A stretch of 64,000 nt of DNA, from the NCBI GenBank assembly GCA_048013815.1, contig CM106585.1:992001-1056000 (forward strand), written 5' to 3'. Each line of letters starts with the position of its first letter. Position 1 is the first letter of the stretch. The notes under the pieces were generated by a model that was given only the letters and a program-made list of their open reading frames with translations, searched no databases and was not told where the DNA came from. Origin of the DNA: Setoptus koraiensis. Taxonomy: Eukaryota; Arthropoda. Of the stretch, positions 48,349 to 60,149 are shown in pieces. The translations under genes were made by a program, and so were the position numbers.

Positions 48349-51191
48349 GGTCAAGGCCACCTTGAATGGAATTGGGCCCATAGCGGCAGATATAATACCT
48401 TTAACCTTAGGTGGATCTAGTCTATCTTCCTCTGCAACGGATAGATCATATTTTTGCAATAGTCCAACTAGAAATAAGAAGACTTCCATTTTTGTTAGCA
48501 CATCACCTAGGCACATCCTGCGGCCAACTGAGAAAGGAATAAAAAAATCTGGCATTATCGTTTTATCGTTCACTATAAATCTTGATGGGTCAAATTTCTC
48601 GGGATTATCCCACAATTTTGGATTCATATGGATACCATAAAGATTTGGCAGTACATGGGTTCCTTTTGGTATGAGGTATCCTCCGATAGTGGCGTCATCT
48701 AAGGTGGCATGAGCATTGCCTAAAGCGATAACATTTGAACGACGTAACACTTCGTAAATGGTCGCCTCTGTATAAGGCATATTAGCCAGATCGTCTAGTT
48801 GAGGCATCCTATCACGTCCAATTATATTGTCTATTTCGGTTTGTATTTTCTCTTGGCAATCATTGTTTAACATGAGAAATAATATTGACCATTCTATAGT
48901 CGACGTAACAGTTTCTAAGCCTGCTGAGAATATATCTGTCATAATCTGTACTAATTGTGCATCACTAAAATAATTCAATTTACCTTCTTTCTCATGTTTC
49001 CTTTGCTCGACTATGTAAGCATCAACTAAATCTCTAGCTACTACCCTATCTAGATTATCACTTTCTTGTCTACATTGAATATTTTTCTTTTCAATTTCTT
49101 CCTTTGACTTTGCAATAGTTTCTTTTGTTGTTGTATTACTATTCTTTGGTGAGTTAGCTGTTATATTACTTGATAGCTGGCTACTATTATCATTGTTTTC
49201 ATCTTCATCCTTCATGATATGTTCTCTAGTTGTAGAATTTATATAATCCCTATGCTCATCTGCAACTTGCTGAAAGAAGGCGCTTGTTTCAGCTCTGTTC
49301 TTTTTGATCTTTTTAAAAGCATAACTAACACCAGGCAAAAAACGGAACAAGGGTATAAAATCCACTGGCATTGCAATGGTAAATAATCTGAAGCCTTCCT
49401 GCATAAGATCAATTAAGCGGTCAAATTTTTCTTTCTCCTGATAATTCTTGTATGTGAGATTCATTATCAAGGCACCTACAACACTAGATACGGCTCTAGC
49501 CACTACCGGTCTCACTTGACACGATTGCTTGTTAGTAGCATGAACACTGAGATCACTGACAAACTCTTTGACATGGCACTGTAAATATTTTGTTGAGAGG
49601 GATGGGAAAAAAATAATTGTTGTTGTAGTTAATTATTAATTAAAATGAGTGGAGGGATTAGCCATGGAGTTGTATGAATAAAAGGAGTGTAGCTAGAACC
49701 AGATCGAAAATAAAAAGGCACAAGTAGACGTGAAGCAACAGCGAGAGAGAAATATGCTGAATTTGCAGAGTTGCTCTCAGAGTTTGTTGCCCTGCCATGT
49801 GAGGAGGTAGTCGATGACCTATGAGAGAAACAGGCGATTGACCTTGACATGAGACAACGCTCGCAGACTGGGTGAGTGAAGCAGAAGCTCGCCAAGTCAT
49901 AGACATGGTAACACATTGAACTAGTTATTTGGTATTCTCCTAAATAACGGTATGCTATCAATTAGAAGATATAGATCAACAGGTTATCACTATGGCAGGC
50001 CAGTTTGCTAGTTGATTAGCCTGTGTGCAGTACACTTACACACATCTACACCAATGAGAGAAACAAGTGTGTGAGTACACACTTGAATACATACAAATCC
50101 TTCATGAATATCCATGTTATATCTATGCTATATCTATGCTATATCTATGATATATCTATGTTATATACATGTTATATCTATGTTATTATATCCATCTTAT
50201 TATATCCATGTTACAGCGAGCGGGCTTGTTGTAAGCCTCGATTGACCGTGACTTGCATCAGACAGCAAAAAGTTGCGTAGTGCTAGTTTCAGTGTGTGTG
50301 TGTGTATTTTTAGTATTGTATCTCTCTTTTTGTCGCCAATCATAACAGCTAACAATTCTAGCCTATTTAGACGTTTGTTTCTACTTCTTTTTCAGCACAT
50401 ACAAGTAGCTCGAGCTCTAAGATGACTGACAGCAGTGAGAACACTGAGAGAGACAGAGAAAGAAAGAGTTGTCAGTTCACACTGCTTACCTGAATTTTGG
50501 CTTCAAGGCCATTGCGTCCATGTATCAAGCTCTTAGCTCCAAACTTCCTCAATATGGAATGTAAGAAGGCTCGTTGCTCTTTCCATAGGGCTCCATCGCT
50601 GTTGACAATACCGTATCCTTGTAATATACGCGTCAATCTAGTATTGGGTCTACCACTGAACACTTGCTGCTTAAATGCTCCCCTGATTAATTTAGCATCG
50701 TTCAATATGACCACTCTAATGCCGCCTAAGAATATCTGATAAATGGGCCCATATTTTTGGCTTAAATTTGTCAATGTGACGTGCAACTCTTTGCCTACAA
50801 ATGGAAAGAAGCCTAATATTGGCAATCCCGATGGGCCTGGTGGTAATTTTAATGAAGCTAAAAAGGATCGCTTTTCTAAATCTTTAGCGTTGTTCTTGTT
50901 GTTGTCTTGTTGCTTGTGTTGATCTCTATATTTTAATTGTTTTAGTTTAAATAATTTAAATAATAATACTGAAGCTAATATCACTAAAGTTAATCTAACG
51001 GTGGTTGCCAATGAGACCATAAATAATTGCTTATTACTAATTACTACTGAATGGGAACCTAATAATAAAGTTGCTGCTGTCTCTTGTGAGAGCATCGAGT
51101 TGGTAGTAGAGCAATCGGTATTGGTGCTGATGCTGGTGGTGTTGGTGTTGGTAATGGTGGTAATGACGCTAATGGCGGATAATGTTGCCAT
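48331..51191 (-). CDS. Clan 2 cytochrome P450, CYP18-like (two exons)
   Basis: A microsomal P450 monooxygenase. Exon 1 is 50490-51191, ending at CAG/GTAAGC. Exon 2 is 48331-49578, after TATTTACAG. The junction is phase 0 and the product has 649 residues. A membrane anchor (about 57-80) precedes the hinge LPPGPSGLPILG (116-127). WKEQR (203-207) is the C-helix WxxxR, AGLET (453-457) the I-helix oxygen-binding motif, EVLR (510-513) the ExxR, FDPSRF (563-568) the PERF-like motif, and FSVGRRMCLG the heme loop with ligand Cys590. The segments GNAHATLDD, IPKGTHV and GRRMCLGDVL recall CYP18/CYP306 enzymes of ecdysteroid metabolism, so 20-hydroxyecdysone turnover is possible; that is inferred. It is about 150 residues longer than usual, because of a Ser/Asn-rich N-terminus and a low-complexity insert (about 358-413). 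It overlaps ERAL1 tail to tail. Confidence 0.9.
48538..48543 (+). terminator. Possible polyadenylation hexamer for ERAL1
   Basis: AATAAA lies 190 bases past the ERAL1 stop, inside the antisense of P450 exon 2. If used, the ERAL1 transcript would overlap P450 coding sequence. Hexamer seen; use inferred. Confidence 0.3.
50114..50209. repeat. 11-base minisatellite in P450 intron
   Basis: The unit ATCTATGCTAT and variants are repeated, decaying into TATATCCATGTT-like copies. Confidence 0.85.
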
Positions 51192-51639
51192 GGTGTGGTC
51201 AATCAGGTACGTGTAAATTGAGCAATATTATTTGTTGGTTCAATCGTTGGTTTGTTTGTTTGTTTGTTGGTGCTTTGTTTGTTTGCTTGTCTGCTATAGC
51301 TATACATACAGTATATGTGACGAATATGTGAATATGATCTCAATTGATATGATGTTACCTGATATAACAGTAAGTCTAATGTGATGCGATGCCGATATGA
51401 TATGTCTTGTCTTGACTACTTTACTAAATTGTGCTCACTTGTAAATGCGCGTCCAACAAAGTTGTTTTTACGTTTGTTTGTAAATGAACTCAAGTTTGAG
51501 ATTTATATATGGACGAGCAAGTGGCGCCGCGATGCGGTTTAAACAATTATTAATTTAAGGGAAGAATTGGCTACTAACGGTAATGATTAACATGTTGATA
51601 GCGCCAACAACAGCAACCACAACTATTAACATTAGTATT

Positions 51640-51841
51640 ATTACTACTACTACTAGCATTACCACTACTACTACTACTACTACTGCTATTACTGCTATTA
51701 CTGCCATACCACTACGACTACAACCACTACTGCTACCACCACTACTGCTAATACTACTGAAGCTACAACAACAACAACGACAGCAGCAGCAACAACAACA
51801 ACAACAACAGCAACAACAACAACAACAACAACAGCAACAAG
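51640..51841. repeat. (ACT)n and (CAA/CAG)n triplet arrays
   Basis: ACT triplets pass into CAA/CAG triplets over about 200 bases, about 450 bases upstream of the P450 start codon. Confidence 0.9.
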
Positions 51842-52236
51842 ATGTTGTCGAGCGCCATATGTATAGTTACGGTTATAATAATATAATATAATGAGAGATA
51901 AGTCAAACACAATACGGTAGACGATGGCCAGGATGACGGAGAGGACAGAGGCGACGACGGCGGCAACGATTATCACAGCTTCTCTTAGACGCCTATGTAT
52001 ATTTGCTGTACACTGTGTATCATGTGTATCTCTTTCTTCTGCTCTCGCCCTCTTCTTGTCTCGCCACCTATATGCTCTTGCTGTTTTTGCTGCCGTTGTT
52101 GTCGTTATCAGTGTTTTTGCGCTCACTGACCAGTTACCTGGACATCTCTATCTAAATGACTTGCGGCTAGTTAGTTAGCGAGAAGCCATTTCATTCTAGT
52201 CTAACCAGATAGGTCTACATACATATATAGAGTGCA

Positions 52237-52330
52237 GTGCGTTTAGCTGGCTGGCTGGCTGGCTGGCTGGCTCACTCGCTCGCTCGCTGGTCGACTTGCT
52301 GAATGTCTGGCTGGCTGGCTGGCTGGCTAG
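52237..52330. repeat. (GGCT)n tetranucleotide array
   Basis: Two GGCT blocks are separated by CACTCGCTCGCTCG-type sequence. Confidence 0.85.
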
Positions 52331-52755
52331 CTGACTGACCAGATAGACTATGTTTGTGTGTGTGTGTCGTGGAAGCATTATGGCTAGCCAGATGACAGCT
52401 AGATAGTCTGGCTAGATAGCTGTGCGTTGTTGTCGTCGTCATCTTCGTCGTCGTTAAAACAACAACTCGCCTATTAGATCGCCCATGCTCGCTTTACATT
52501 TGACTAGCTAGATTTAACACTAGATTTAGAAACTTGTAATGCTACTTTATCATCATATCGTATCGTTTATGATTATTATTATTATTTTTTCATTTATCAT
52601 TTTTCATTTATCATTAGCCAACCATCACACACTAAACTTAGAGCCACACACACAATCAATCTCGTCTCTATTTTAGTTAGCTGGTATTCTCACCAGTCAC
52701 TACTTCACTTGGCTACCTGGCTAGCCGCTAACTAACAGGACTATGTGTCAGAATG

Positions 52756-52758
<3 letters not shown>

Positions 52759-52786
<28 letters not shown>
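52759..52786. repeat. (AG)n microsatellite
   Basis: About 14 AG dinucleotides. Confidence 0.9.
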
Positions 52787-52789
<3 letters not shown>

Positions 52790-53099
52790 ATTGAAATAAA
52801 GTCAATGACCGCTTGCCGTCTGTGCAAGTCACACTGACAGTTAGACTGTTATTTGTATTTCAACAGGCGCTGCTTCTATGGCCAAACAAATGTCCGTTTG
52901 TCAGTCTGTCCGTCCGTCTGTCCGTCTGTCGGATATACAACACACACACACACCGAGCACGACAGGTAAATGCGCAGCTTGTGTATCATTTACACTGTAG
53001 TAGCGGGCTTAGTTGATGGCATAACGGTTCTAACGGTCCATCAATCTTGGCAGCGTGCGCAAACGCGTATCATCATTTGTATTGCGTTGTAGTTTGACA

Positions 53100-53166
53100 T
53101 CATCATCATAATCGTCATCGTCATCACCGTCGTCGTCATCGTCGTCATCATCACCGTCATCGTCAT
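53100..53166. repeat. CATCGT-type triplet array
   Basis: Imperfect ATC/GTC triplets over about 65 bases. Confidence 0.8.
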
Positions 53167-54041
53167 AGTAAAAAGTTGTAGTTGGTGATGAAAAACGTGG
53201 ATTGCTACTATCAATAGATACATCTATAACTAGCTAAACTTCCGCAACTGTAACAGGCACAAGCTGACACCACTGCGGTAGTTAGTTGAGCGCGTACGTA
53301 CCTGAGGCTCTTTCTCAGTGTCTCATGTTGGTCTATCTATAGATCATCTCTACAATGACCTGGTTCTTGACCTCTCTCTCTCTCGCTCGCTCGCTGGCTC
53401 CTTCTCTCGTTGTTTGTGTCCATGCCGGCTCACCACGCCAGTCTGTGTGTGATTATCGGGCACAAGCGGCGCACAACGAGCAACTACTAGCGACACATGA
53501 TGACAATTTAATCACAATCACAATAATAATAGTAATAGTAATGATAATATTGGCAATAATTCTAATGTGCCCGCACACAAAATCACTAATGAGTCGACTT
53601 TTGACCTGTCGTCTCGTTTGCACCAGTGATGCGCGCCGTCTTTGTTGTCGGGCCGCCTTATTATTATGATTATTATTGTTGTTTGTTAGTCTGTTGGTCA
53701 GTTGGTCTGTCGGTCGGTCGGTCTATCGGTCTGTTGGTGTGAGAGTTTATTAGTTGCTTGCTGGATGGTGTTGCCGATAAACGATCGCAACGAGGCTGAT
53801 GAACCTGAACTGTTGATGCTGCCTGTCGCCTCGTCTGCCGCCCTGTCACATCTCTCAAAGGAACCGTGAGAGCACGTGCAAAAGATTAGTCGCTGCAAGG
53901 TGCAAGTGGCATGACTTTACAATGCACACCTTTTCTTGATTGATACCATCTATTCTTACAGCAACGGTCTCTATTAGTTTTGCTGTTGTTAGTAGCCCGA
54001 TTGGGTCTTGTAGCCACTAATGGCTCTATTAGTGCCGCCCG

Positions 54042-54105
54042 TGGAACCAGTGGAACCAATGGAACCAATGGAACCAATGGAACCAATGGAACCAACAGAA
54101 CCAGT
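54042..54105. repeat. 9-base minisatellite, about 7 copies
   Basis: The unit GGAACCAAT is repeated about seven times, with diverged end copies. Confidence 0.9.
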
Positions 54106-54879
54106 GAAAAGCTGACGTTAGCAGGCACTAAAAATCATCGTCGAATTCACCATGTAGTTCACATCATGAACTCGCCATTATATTCACAACTATTGTTTAA
54201 TATAAACAATCGCAGTTGTTGCTTACAAACGCCGCCAACAACAACATCAGATGAATCGCGCCTACTAATCAAACCGATGAACTGATGAATACACACTGAC
54301 CACTACGATCGAGTCATCACTAATAACTGTACAAGCACCAACCCAAAAGTATCGCCACCAACAACATCGGCCAATTCAAAAAGCACCTCATGTTGGGCCA
54401 TGACTGACCGCGCACGTTGACCCCAAGCAACGGTCACTCGTGGTCGCGCTTAAGAGCCACCACTACCTCAACTGTATATCATCATCATGGCTACGCACAC
54501 ACACACACACACACGCACATCAGCATAGCGGCCGGTAAGAGATAATGACACAATTATAGAAACTATAAATATATATATTCGCGAGTCGCCACTACAAAAA
54601 TAAGCGATATTAGCAGCGATGGCATCAGATCAAGTATCAACGTATCACAAGGGAACAGATCGTACAGATGATGGTGGCCAGACGATCATCTATGCGATAG
54701 ATGCTTATCTGGCCAAAGCTACCTGGAACTTATTGGCTAAACGCTGACTGGCCAATGAATAGACCAATGAACGATAGTGGACAATGGTCAGCTTCAATGA
54801 GCGCGATGACTGTCGGCCGAGTGTGTGTATTTGAAAAGGAAATCTGTTCTGCCTTGTTCCGTTTCGTTTGAAACTGTTC

Positions 54880-54990
54880 GGATCGATTCGGTTCGGATCG
54901 GATCGGATGGAATCAAACCAGATCAGACCATCGAGCGGCCGATCGGATCAGATTAAATCAAATGAGATTAAATCAAATCAGATCGAATCT
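54880..54990. repeat. Degenerate GATCGGAT / AAATCAAAT array
   Basis: Overlapping GGATCGGATC-like and ATTAAATCAAAT-like words are repeated over about 110 bases. Confidence 0.6.
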
Positions 54991-55002
54991 CCGAGACAGT
55001 GC

Positions 55003-55209
55003 ATGAACGGTCGCAGTGGGGCTGCTGCTGCCAGACAGAAAATTGGAAAAATCGGAAAAATTGGAACAATAATTAGCATGTGTCTTAGCCTGTTGGTGTT
55101 GTCGTGGTGGTGCTCGTCGTTGTCTCAATTAGCAACACATGTTGTTGTGTTTGTGTGTCCCGTCCATACACTTGCTTGTGGCACCGCACAAATGCCTATC
55201 GATAACTAA
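55003..55209 (+). CDS. Candidate small membrane or secreted protein (68 aa)
   Basis: A short open frame begins MNGRSGAAAARQKIGKIGKI and continues with a hydrophobic stretch (MCLSLLVLSWWCSSL) like a signal anchor. It is followed within eight bases by a second 40-codon frame (55217-55339) starting MSNGRTASSSSVQ. A TATAAAT lies about 440 bases upstream at 54564. No homologue is recognised; both may be chance frames. Confidence 0.17.
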   Translation: MNGRSGAAAARQKIGKIGKIGTIISMCLSLLVLSWWCSSLSQLATHVVVFVCPVHTLACGTAQMPIDN

Positions 55210-55339
55210 CTATCACATGAGCAACGGGAGAACCGCATCATCATCATCAGTTCAGGATGCGCCAGCTAGTGTGAGTGTTTCGTTTGCCGGGTTCAATGAC
55301 TTCTCTCTCACTAATTACTACGATCGAGTGACTGACTAA

Positions 55340-56548
55340 CAAGGAATACATCACCTAATGCCTGTCTGTATGGCAGCTTTCTTAGTGTGTGTGTGTGTGT
55401 GTGCAAAGCAACAGTCTCGGCTAGACACGGCGAGACTCAACAATTAATATATATTTATACACACATCCTAAATGAGTAAAAGAGAGAGCCGATGTGGCTC
55501 TATCTATCCGTCTCTTATAAACACTACCAACAGGTTGTAGTCGTGCTGCCGATCAGCATCACCTCCATCCACCTAGAGCGCACAGCTTGCACACAGAGCT
55601 CATATTTTCCTCAGATATGGACACTCTGCAAACAAGCTGCCTAAAATGGTCTATGGACTTATGTAATCTGGCAGTATATGTATGGCTGCTGTTTGTGTTG
55701 GTATACAAACTAAAACAATTGACCATTACAAGCTTGCAGTAGCACGAGAAGGGTTTAGAATTGCCAGTGGCGCCATCTCCATTGGTGTATGACCACTAAT
55801 TTCTAAATTTCACATTGTTTAGCTATATCAGGTGTCAGCACCATCAACTTGTGTCTAGTTACAATCACATCTCAAGCTAAAAGTATTTCCCTTTTATTGA
55901 TGGAATCATTGTTCACAATTACCTAATTAGTGATGATGTCTTTTTGTGAGCTTTATTTGTTGGGATCTGGCATGAGATGAGTTTCGGAGTAGCCGTAACT
56001 TTACAATGATGATGTAAAATGTTTTGTTTTTATTGCAGATTGTGTGAATACTATCAATATTAATTGTACTTCTCGCTCCTTTGAAGTTGTAACCCTCGGC
56101 TGCGATTCTTCAATTTACACCGTCTATTGTCGATTTCACCCCACCCCCCCGGAACTAAATAAATATCCATCCTTACTTATAGTAGCACTTGTGAGATAAT
56201 CATAAGATTGCATCAGATAAAAATTATAAATTATTTTTTCAATAAATTAAGTCAATAAATTAAGTGTTGCTGTTCGTTTCATTCAATGCCATTCTGAATT
56301 GAATATAGTGCATTAACAATTGCTTGCTGACGGTGTTATAAACTATTCTAAAGCTTGTGTTGGTTGAAATGTGTTGCTCTAAGTTTGGTTGGCCCCCTTC
56401 AACGAAGAACTGCCTCTCGCATAAGAAGCAATTAGATCACGCACCAACTATTATACGATTTTCCTAATCAGTGTTTCGGGAGACCTTGAACCTAGCCCAA
56501 ATAAAAATCCTCCCTATAGATAGATTTTCACCTTTAGTCCTCACTCTT
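55340..56548. other. Intergenic stretch, AT-rich
   Basis: No gene is seen. There is a (GT)n run near 55388-55402. The word GGCGCCATCT occurs at 55769-55778. The part nearest the ZP gene is probably its 3' untranslated region. Confidence 0.5.
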
Positions 56549-58524
56549 TTAATTGTAAATTATTTCATTTCCATTGAAAATTGCTTGCTGTTGCTGATCC
56601 ATACACAAACTTGGGTTGGGTGACCTATTATTATTCATCGACGAATAACACTGGTCAATGTGTTGTCCCATTACTGACAGAGTTTTCGGTCCACTTGTTG
56701 AACGTGGCGACTGTTGTACATGTCTCGCCAATTGTCGCTTGTGGTTGGAATTGTTCGCTAGATTCATGTTTGCCACCAAATGATGATCATCATGAGCTGC
56801 TTGATGGGATGGTTGGTGATTATGGAGACCGCTTCTACCATTTAATGACGATGCTGAATAAGGTCTGATTTGGCGTCTATAAACGCATACCCAACCAGCA
56901 ATCAACAAAGATTGTCCAACAAGAAATAGACAGAATAATATGGCCACACCACTAATCTGCATGCAACTTTCAGTCTTAAATGAATCGAATTCATAGGCCG
57001 TCGATTTCATCGAAAGAGCCTTACTTTCTTTCTTGCCATCCCCATTAAGAAAGTTGAATTTATCAGTTATCTCTATGGAATTTCTAACAACAACCTCCTC
57101 AGGTGTAGACGATTTAGCTGCAGCAGCAGTCAAGTTACTTCCATTTGTCGTAAGTGATTTACTTTGAGAATTTGCGCTACGCTTCCTACGTTTCTTTCTT
57201 CCGTATGATTCGGTATCATAAATTGTTCCATCATAAATTTTGTTCTGACAATGAACCGGCTCACAATTTGGTACACACGGTGTGACGAGCGCCCTGAATG
57301 CGACTGTTTCCGATGTTGGAAATTTGAATGCATCGAATTGTGCCTCCAAAATTTGTCCGTTACCTTTAACATTTTGCATTGAATTCATTATTGAAGGATC
57401 AGTGGGACAACCTTCGCCGTCGATTAACATTATTTCTGTACCTCCTACACCATCCATTGCATAAAGATCACGCACAAATATTTCAAAGGGAGATTTATCA
57501 TCGGTTATTTGGAATCTCAAAACTAACGCATCACCCACGGAGGCAGACTTGATTTGGCCTCCATCAGCACTCATTATGTGCATTGTAATATTCGGTGATT
57601 TCACAGTCGCTTGCTGGCTAGTGACTTGACCATTATCTCGTATCCAATCATCAGCATCCATAACCATATTGTTGAAAACAGTTTGATTACGTAGATCATA
57701 ATGGCATCTAACATTGAGTCCGAGATCCTGATTTGTCACAATCATGTCATTGTGTTGTAGAACAATATCATTGCTAAATTTTCCTTGGGGATATTTCTGG
57801 ATTGCGCAAGCGTCATTGAAGGCCATCGTAAATTCAAAATCCATCGAATTTGTAATATCATTCATGCAGGAAATTGGTGCATTTTTCGCATATATTTTTC
57901 CATTGAATATTTTGTTTGTCTTAACTTTAGCTACCATTTCGCGCGATTTGCAAAATATAGTGATGTTGTAACACGATTCCAGCTCATAGCTGACAGCTCC
58001 TGCTATCTCTAAATATGGATCTTGTATTTGCTGCAATGAGTTTCTATCTAAATGAGATGTCCTACAGACTGGATTCGAGGCATCTCCCAGATCGTAAGAA
58101 TGGCATCTATATGGGGCCTGAAGGCATTTTTGGCGACAATCCTCCGGTGATTTGATGTCTTGGTAAATAGAATCGACTGTCTTAAGGATGCGATTGTTCA
58201 ATTGTTTGAAATCGCAAAGAGTCTTGGGCTCTTGAATGCAATTGTTTTCTCCATAATCAACAGTGTCAATAGTGGATTCTACATAATGGCGCTTCCTAAT
58301 TTGAGTTCCTGGTAGAGAGTGTCTATCCATATCCGACAATGAGCATGCACCTGAGGCTGAGTCATAATTAAATGATCTACATTGGAATGATTGCTCATTA
58401 TAGCAGGCTTGTAGACACTCCAGTCTTGTCTTTGTTTGTAGAGCCTTCTTCTCCAGATTGTTTAATACCCATCCGATGACACGCTCAAAGGACCAACTCT
58501 TATGACATTTGTTAGTGCGATCGC
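56549..58524 (-). CDS. PAN/ZP-domain transmembrane apical matrix protein, 3' exon
   Basis: ZP proteins with PAN domains polymerise into the apical extracellular matrix under cuticle; fly relatives include Trynity, Neyo, Morpheyus and Piopio. This exon encodes about 658 residues. PAN 1 starts at CHKSWSFERV and PAN 2 at CDFKQLNNRI. A ZP domain with spaced cysteines runs from about ITIFCKSRE to VPNCEPVHC. A furin-type site, RKKRRKRS, follows the ZP domain, as is usual in the family. One membrane helix (VAILFCLFLVGQSLLIAGW) precedes a cytoplasmic tail rich in His, Ser and Asn. The frame stays open to an ATG at 58564, but a pyrimidine tract ending in CACCTCAG at 58525-58532 marks an intron boundary in phase 1. 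The upstream exon carrying the signal peptide was not found, so the gene is partial as described here. Confidence 0.88.
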
Positions 58525-60149
58525 CTGAGGTGAATTGACAACAAGAGAAATAGTTAAAAAACAAATGTTTGATTAGTGAGTTATTAATATGTCATTATCG
58601 AAATAATAAATTTGTTGTTAAAAATATCTATGGTAACATTGTTGTAGATGCACCATTATAGATACAATTTGAATGTATATCTTAGTATTACACAACGAGA
58701 GAAACACAGCGAATATAGCATATCTTGGCGCCAAAACTTCCACGAAAAATGGGTGCGCATGGTGAGAACTTTACATTAACACAGATGGCACCGAGTGGCC
58801 GCCTGAACAGATTGCCCAATCTTAATCAATCACACTGAACGGAAGTCATTGATAGATTTTCGATCTTATTCTCTTCGTCACATTGGTTTCACAACACAGC
58901 TTTCAAGATGGCGCACAGTGTTGATTTTAGGTTGTGAGTCTATTATCTATTAGTGGTAGCCGCATGTAATGATAGCACAACGTGCACATGGAAATACAGT
59001 GCCATCGCTGTAAGTGCCCGGGTCTCTCTCACCAACATGCTATTATAGGCACTCTTTGGTCACCAGACTGTTACCGTGCTGTTACTTTTGCATTGTTTAC
59101 AGAAGCAACGAATCGACTCGCAATAATTGCCTCATTATCACTCGTCCTCATTATTGCTTATTTGAATAAAATCATCACATTTGTTGCTGTTGACAGCATT
59201 AAGGAGCTGCCATAGGAGGAATTGTTTTAGAAAAATTAAGAAATGATGGAAAAGATTATCTCATGAGGGAATTATCGGCGCCGCACTAGTGATCAACTAA
59301 CCCAAAGAGAACTATTAAGCAACGCATTCCAATCATAGAAGGGAAACGAATAATCCAGAGAACGCTTTAGTTGCCTCACAGTGTTCGAAGACTTCTTCCT
59401 TTAAAAAGTTCTTTCTAAAGTCAACATGGCGATGTATGACATCGGTTATTATTATTATTATCGTTCTGCATTCTTTTGTTTTGAGCCAACCGTTGAGAGT
59501 GTGTGTGAACAAGTATTTTGAGCATAGCCTCAACAAAATAACTTGTTGTCATAGTGGTAATTTCCCAAAAAATGTAATGAAACAATTCAACATTCAGCGT
59601 CGCATTCACAAAGCCAGTGACAACAGCATCAAATCATAACGTTAGAAAAAACAAGAAGGCGGACAAAGTTATTATTATTATTTCATCATATTCCTTGTGA
59701 TGAAAAACAGTTAACACACACAACAAACACTTAGCTCAGATTTGGTTGAAGAACAAAACCTGTTGTGTACTCTTGATTATCAATTCAATTGTTCTGAGCT
59801 ATCAGCACATCAAACATGGTCGCGTAATGATTATTATTTCAGCGAATAGCGGCAGCAGCAGCATCCATCCGAAGTACTACAGGGATTCACGGTTATTCAG
59901 AAATCCTCCTGTATGTTCCATCACATACACCCTAACTCGAATAAACTGACCAGCTTAAATGAACCAGATAATTGGAATCACCAAATGGTCAAATACACAC
60001 ATACATACATTTAACATTATTATCTGTCGTCAGAATTGTTCTCTTGCTAAACGTCATACAGTTGTAGAAGTTATACATCCTGTAATGGTGTTGATGATAT
60101 CTCTCACATGGTACAATGGCCTATTGGTAGAATCAGAATAGTATCCTAG
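58525..60149. other. AT-rich stretch, intron or intergenic
   Basis: No gene is seen. It probably includes the intron upstream of the ZP exon. AGATGGCGC, the complement of GCGCCATCT, occurs at 58906-58914. Some of the sequence may be decayed mobile-element DNA, but nothing specific could be identified. Confidence 0.4.

Larger units (their letters stand above)
51192..54999. other. Non-coding stretch upstream of the P450 gene
   Basis: Upstream of the minus-strand P450 this region holds (ACT)n, (CAA)n, (GGCT)n, (AG)n and CATCGT runs, and no supported gene. A good minus-strand donor (CTCAG/GTACGT) near 53300 could belong to a non-coding first exon of the P450 gene, but no matching acceptor just before the start codon is visible. 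Confidence 0.4.

Noticed and set aside
48221-48640. Open frame of 139 codons on the plus strand beyond ERAL1
   Set aside because: It is a shadow of ERAL1 and of the antisense of P450 exon 2, both of which have clear homology in other frames.
58525-58564. ATG at 58564 as the start of the ZP/PAN protein
   Set aside because: The extra residues translate a pyrimidine-rich tract ending in CAG, and PAN homology starts just after it, so this is an intron end rather than a coding start.
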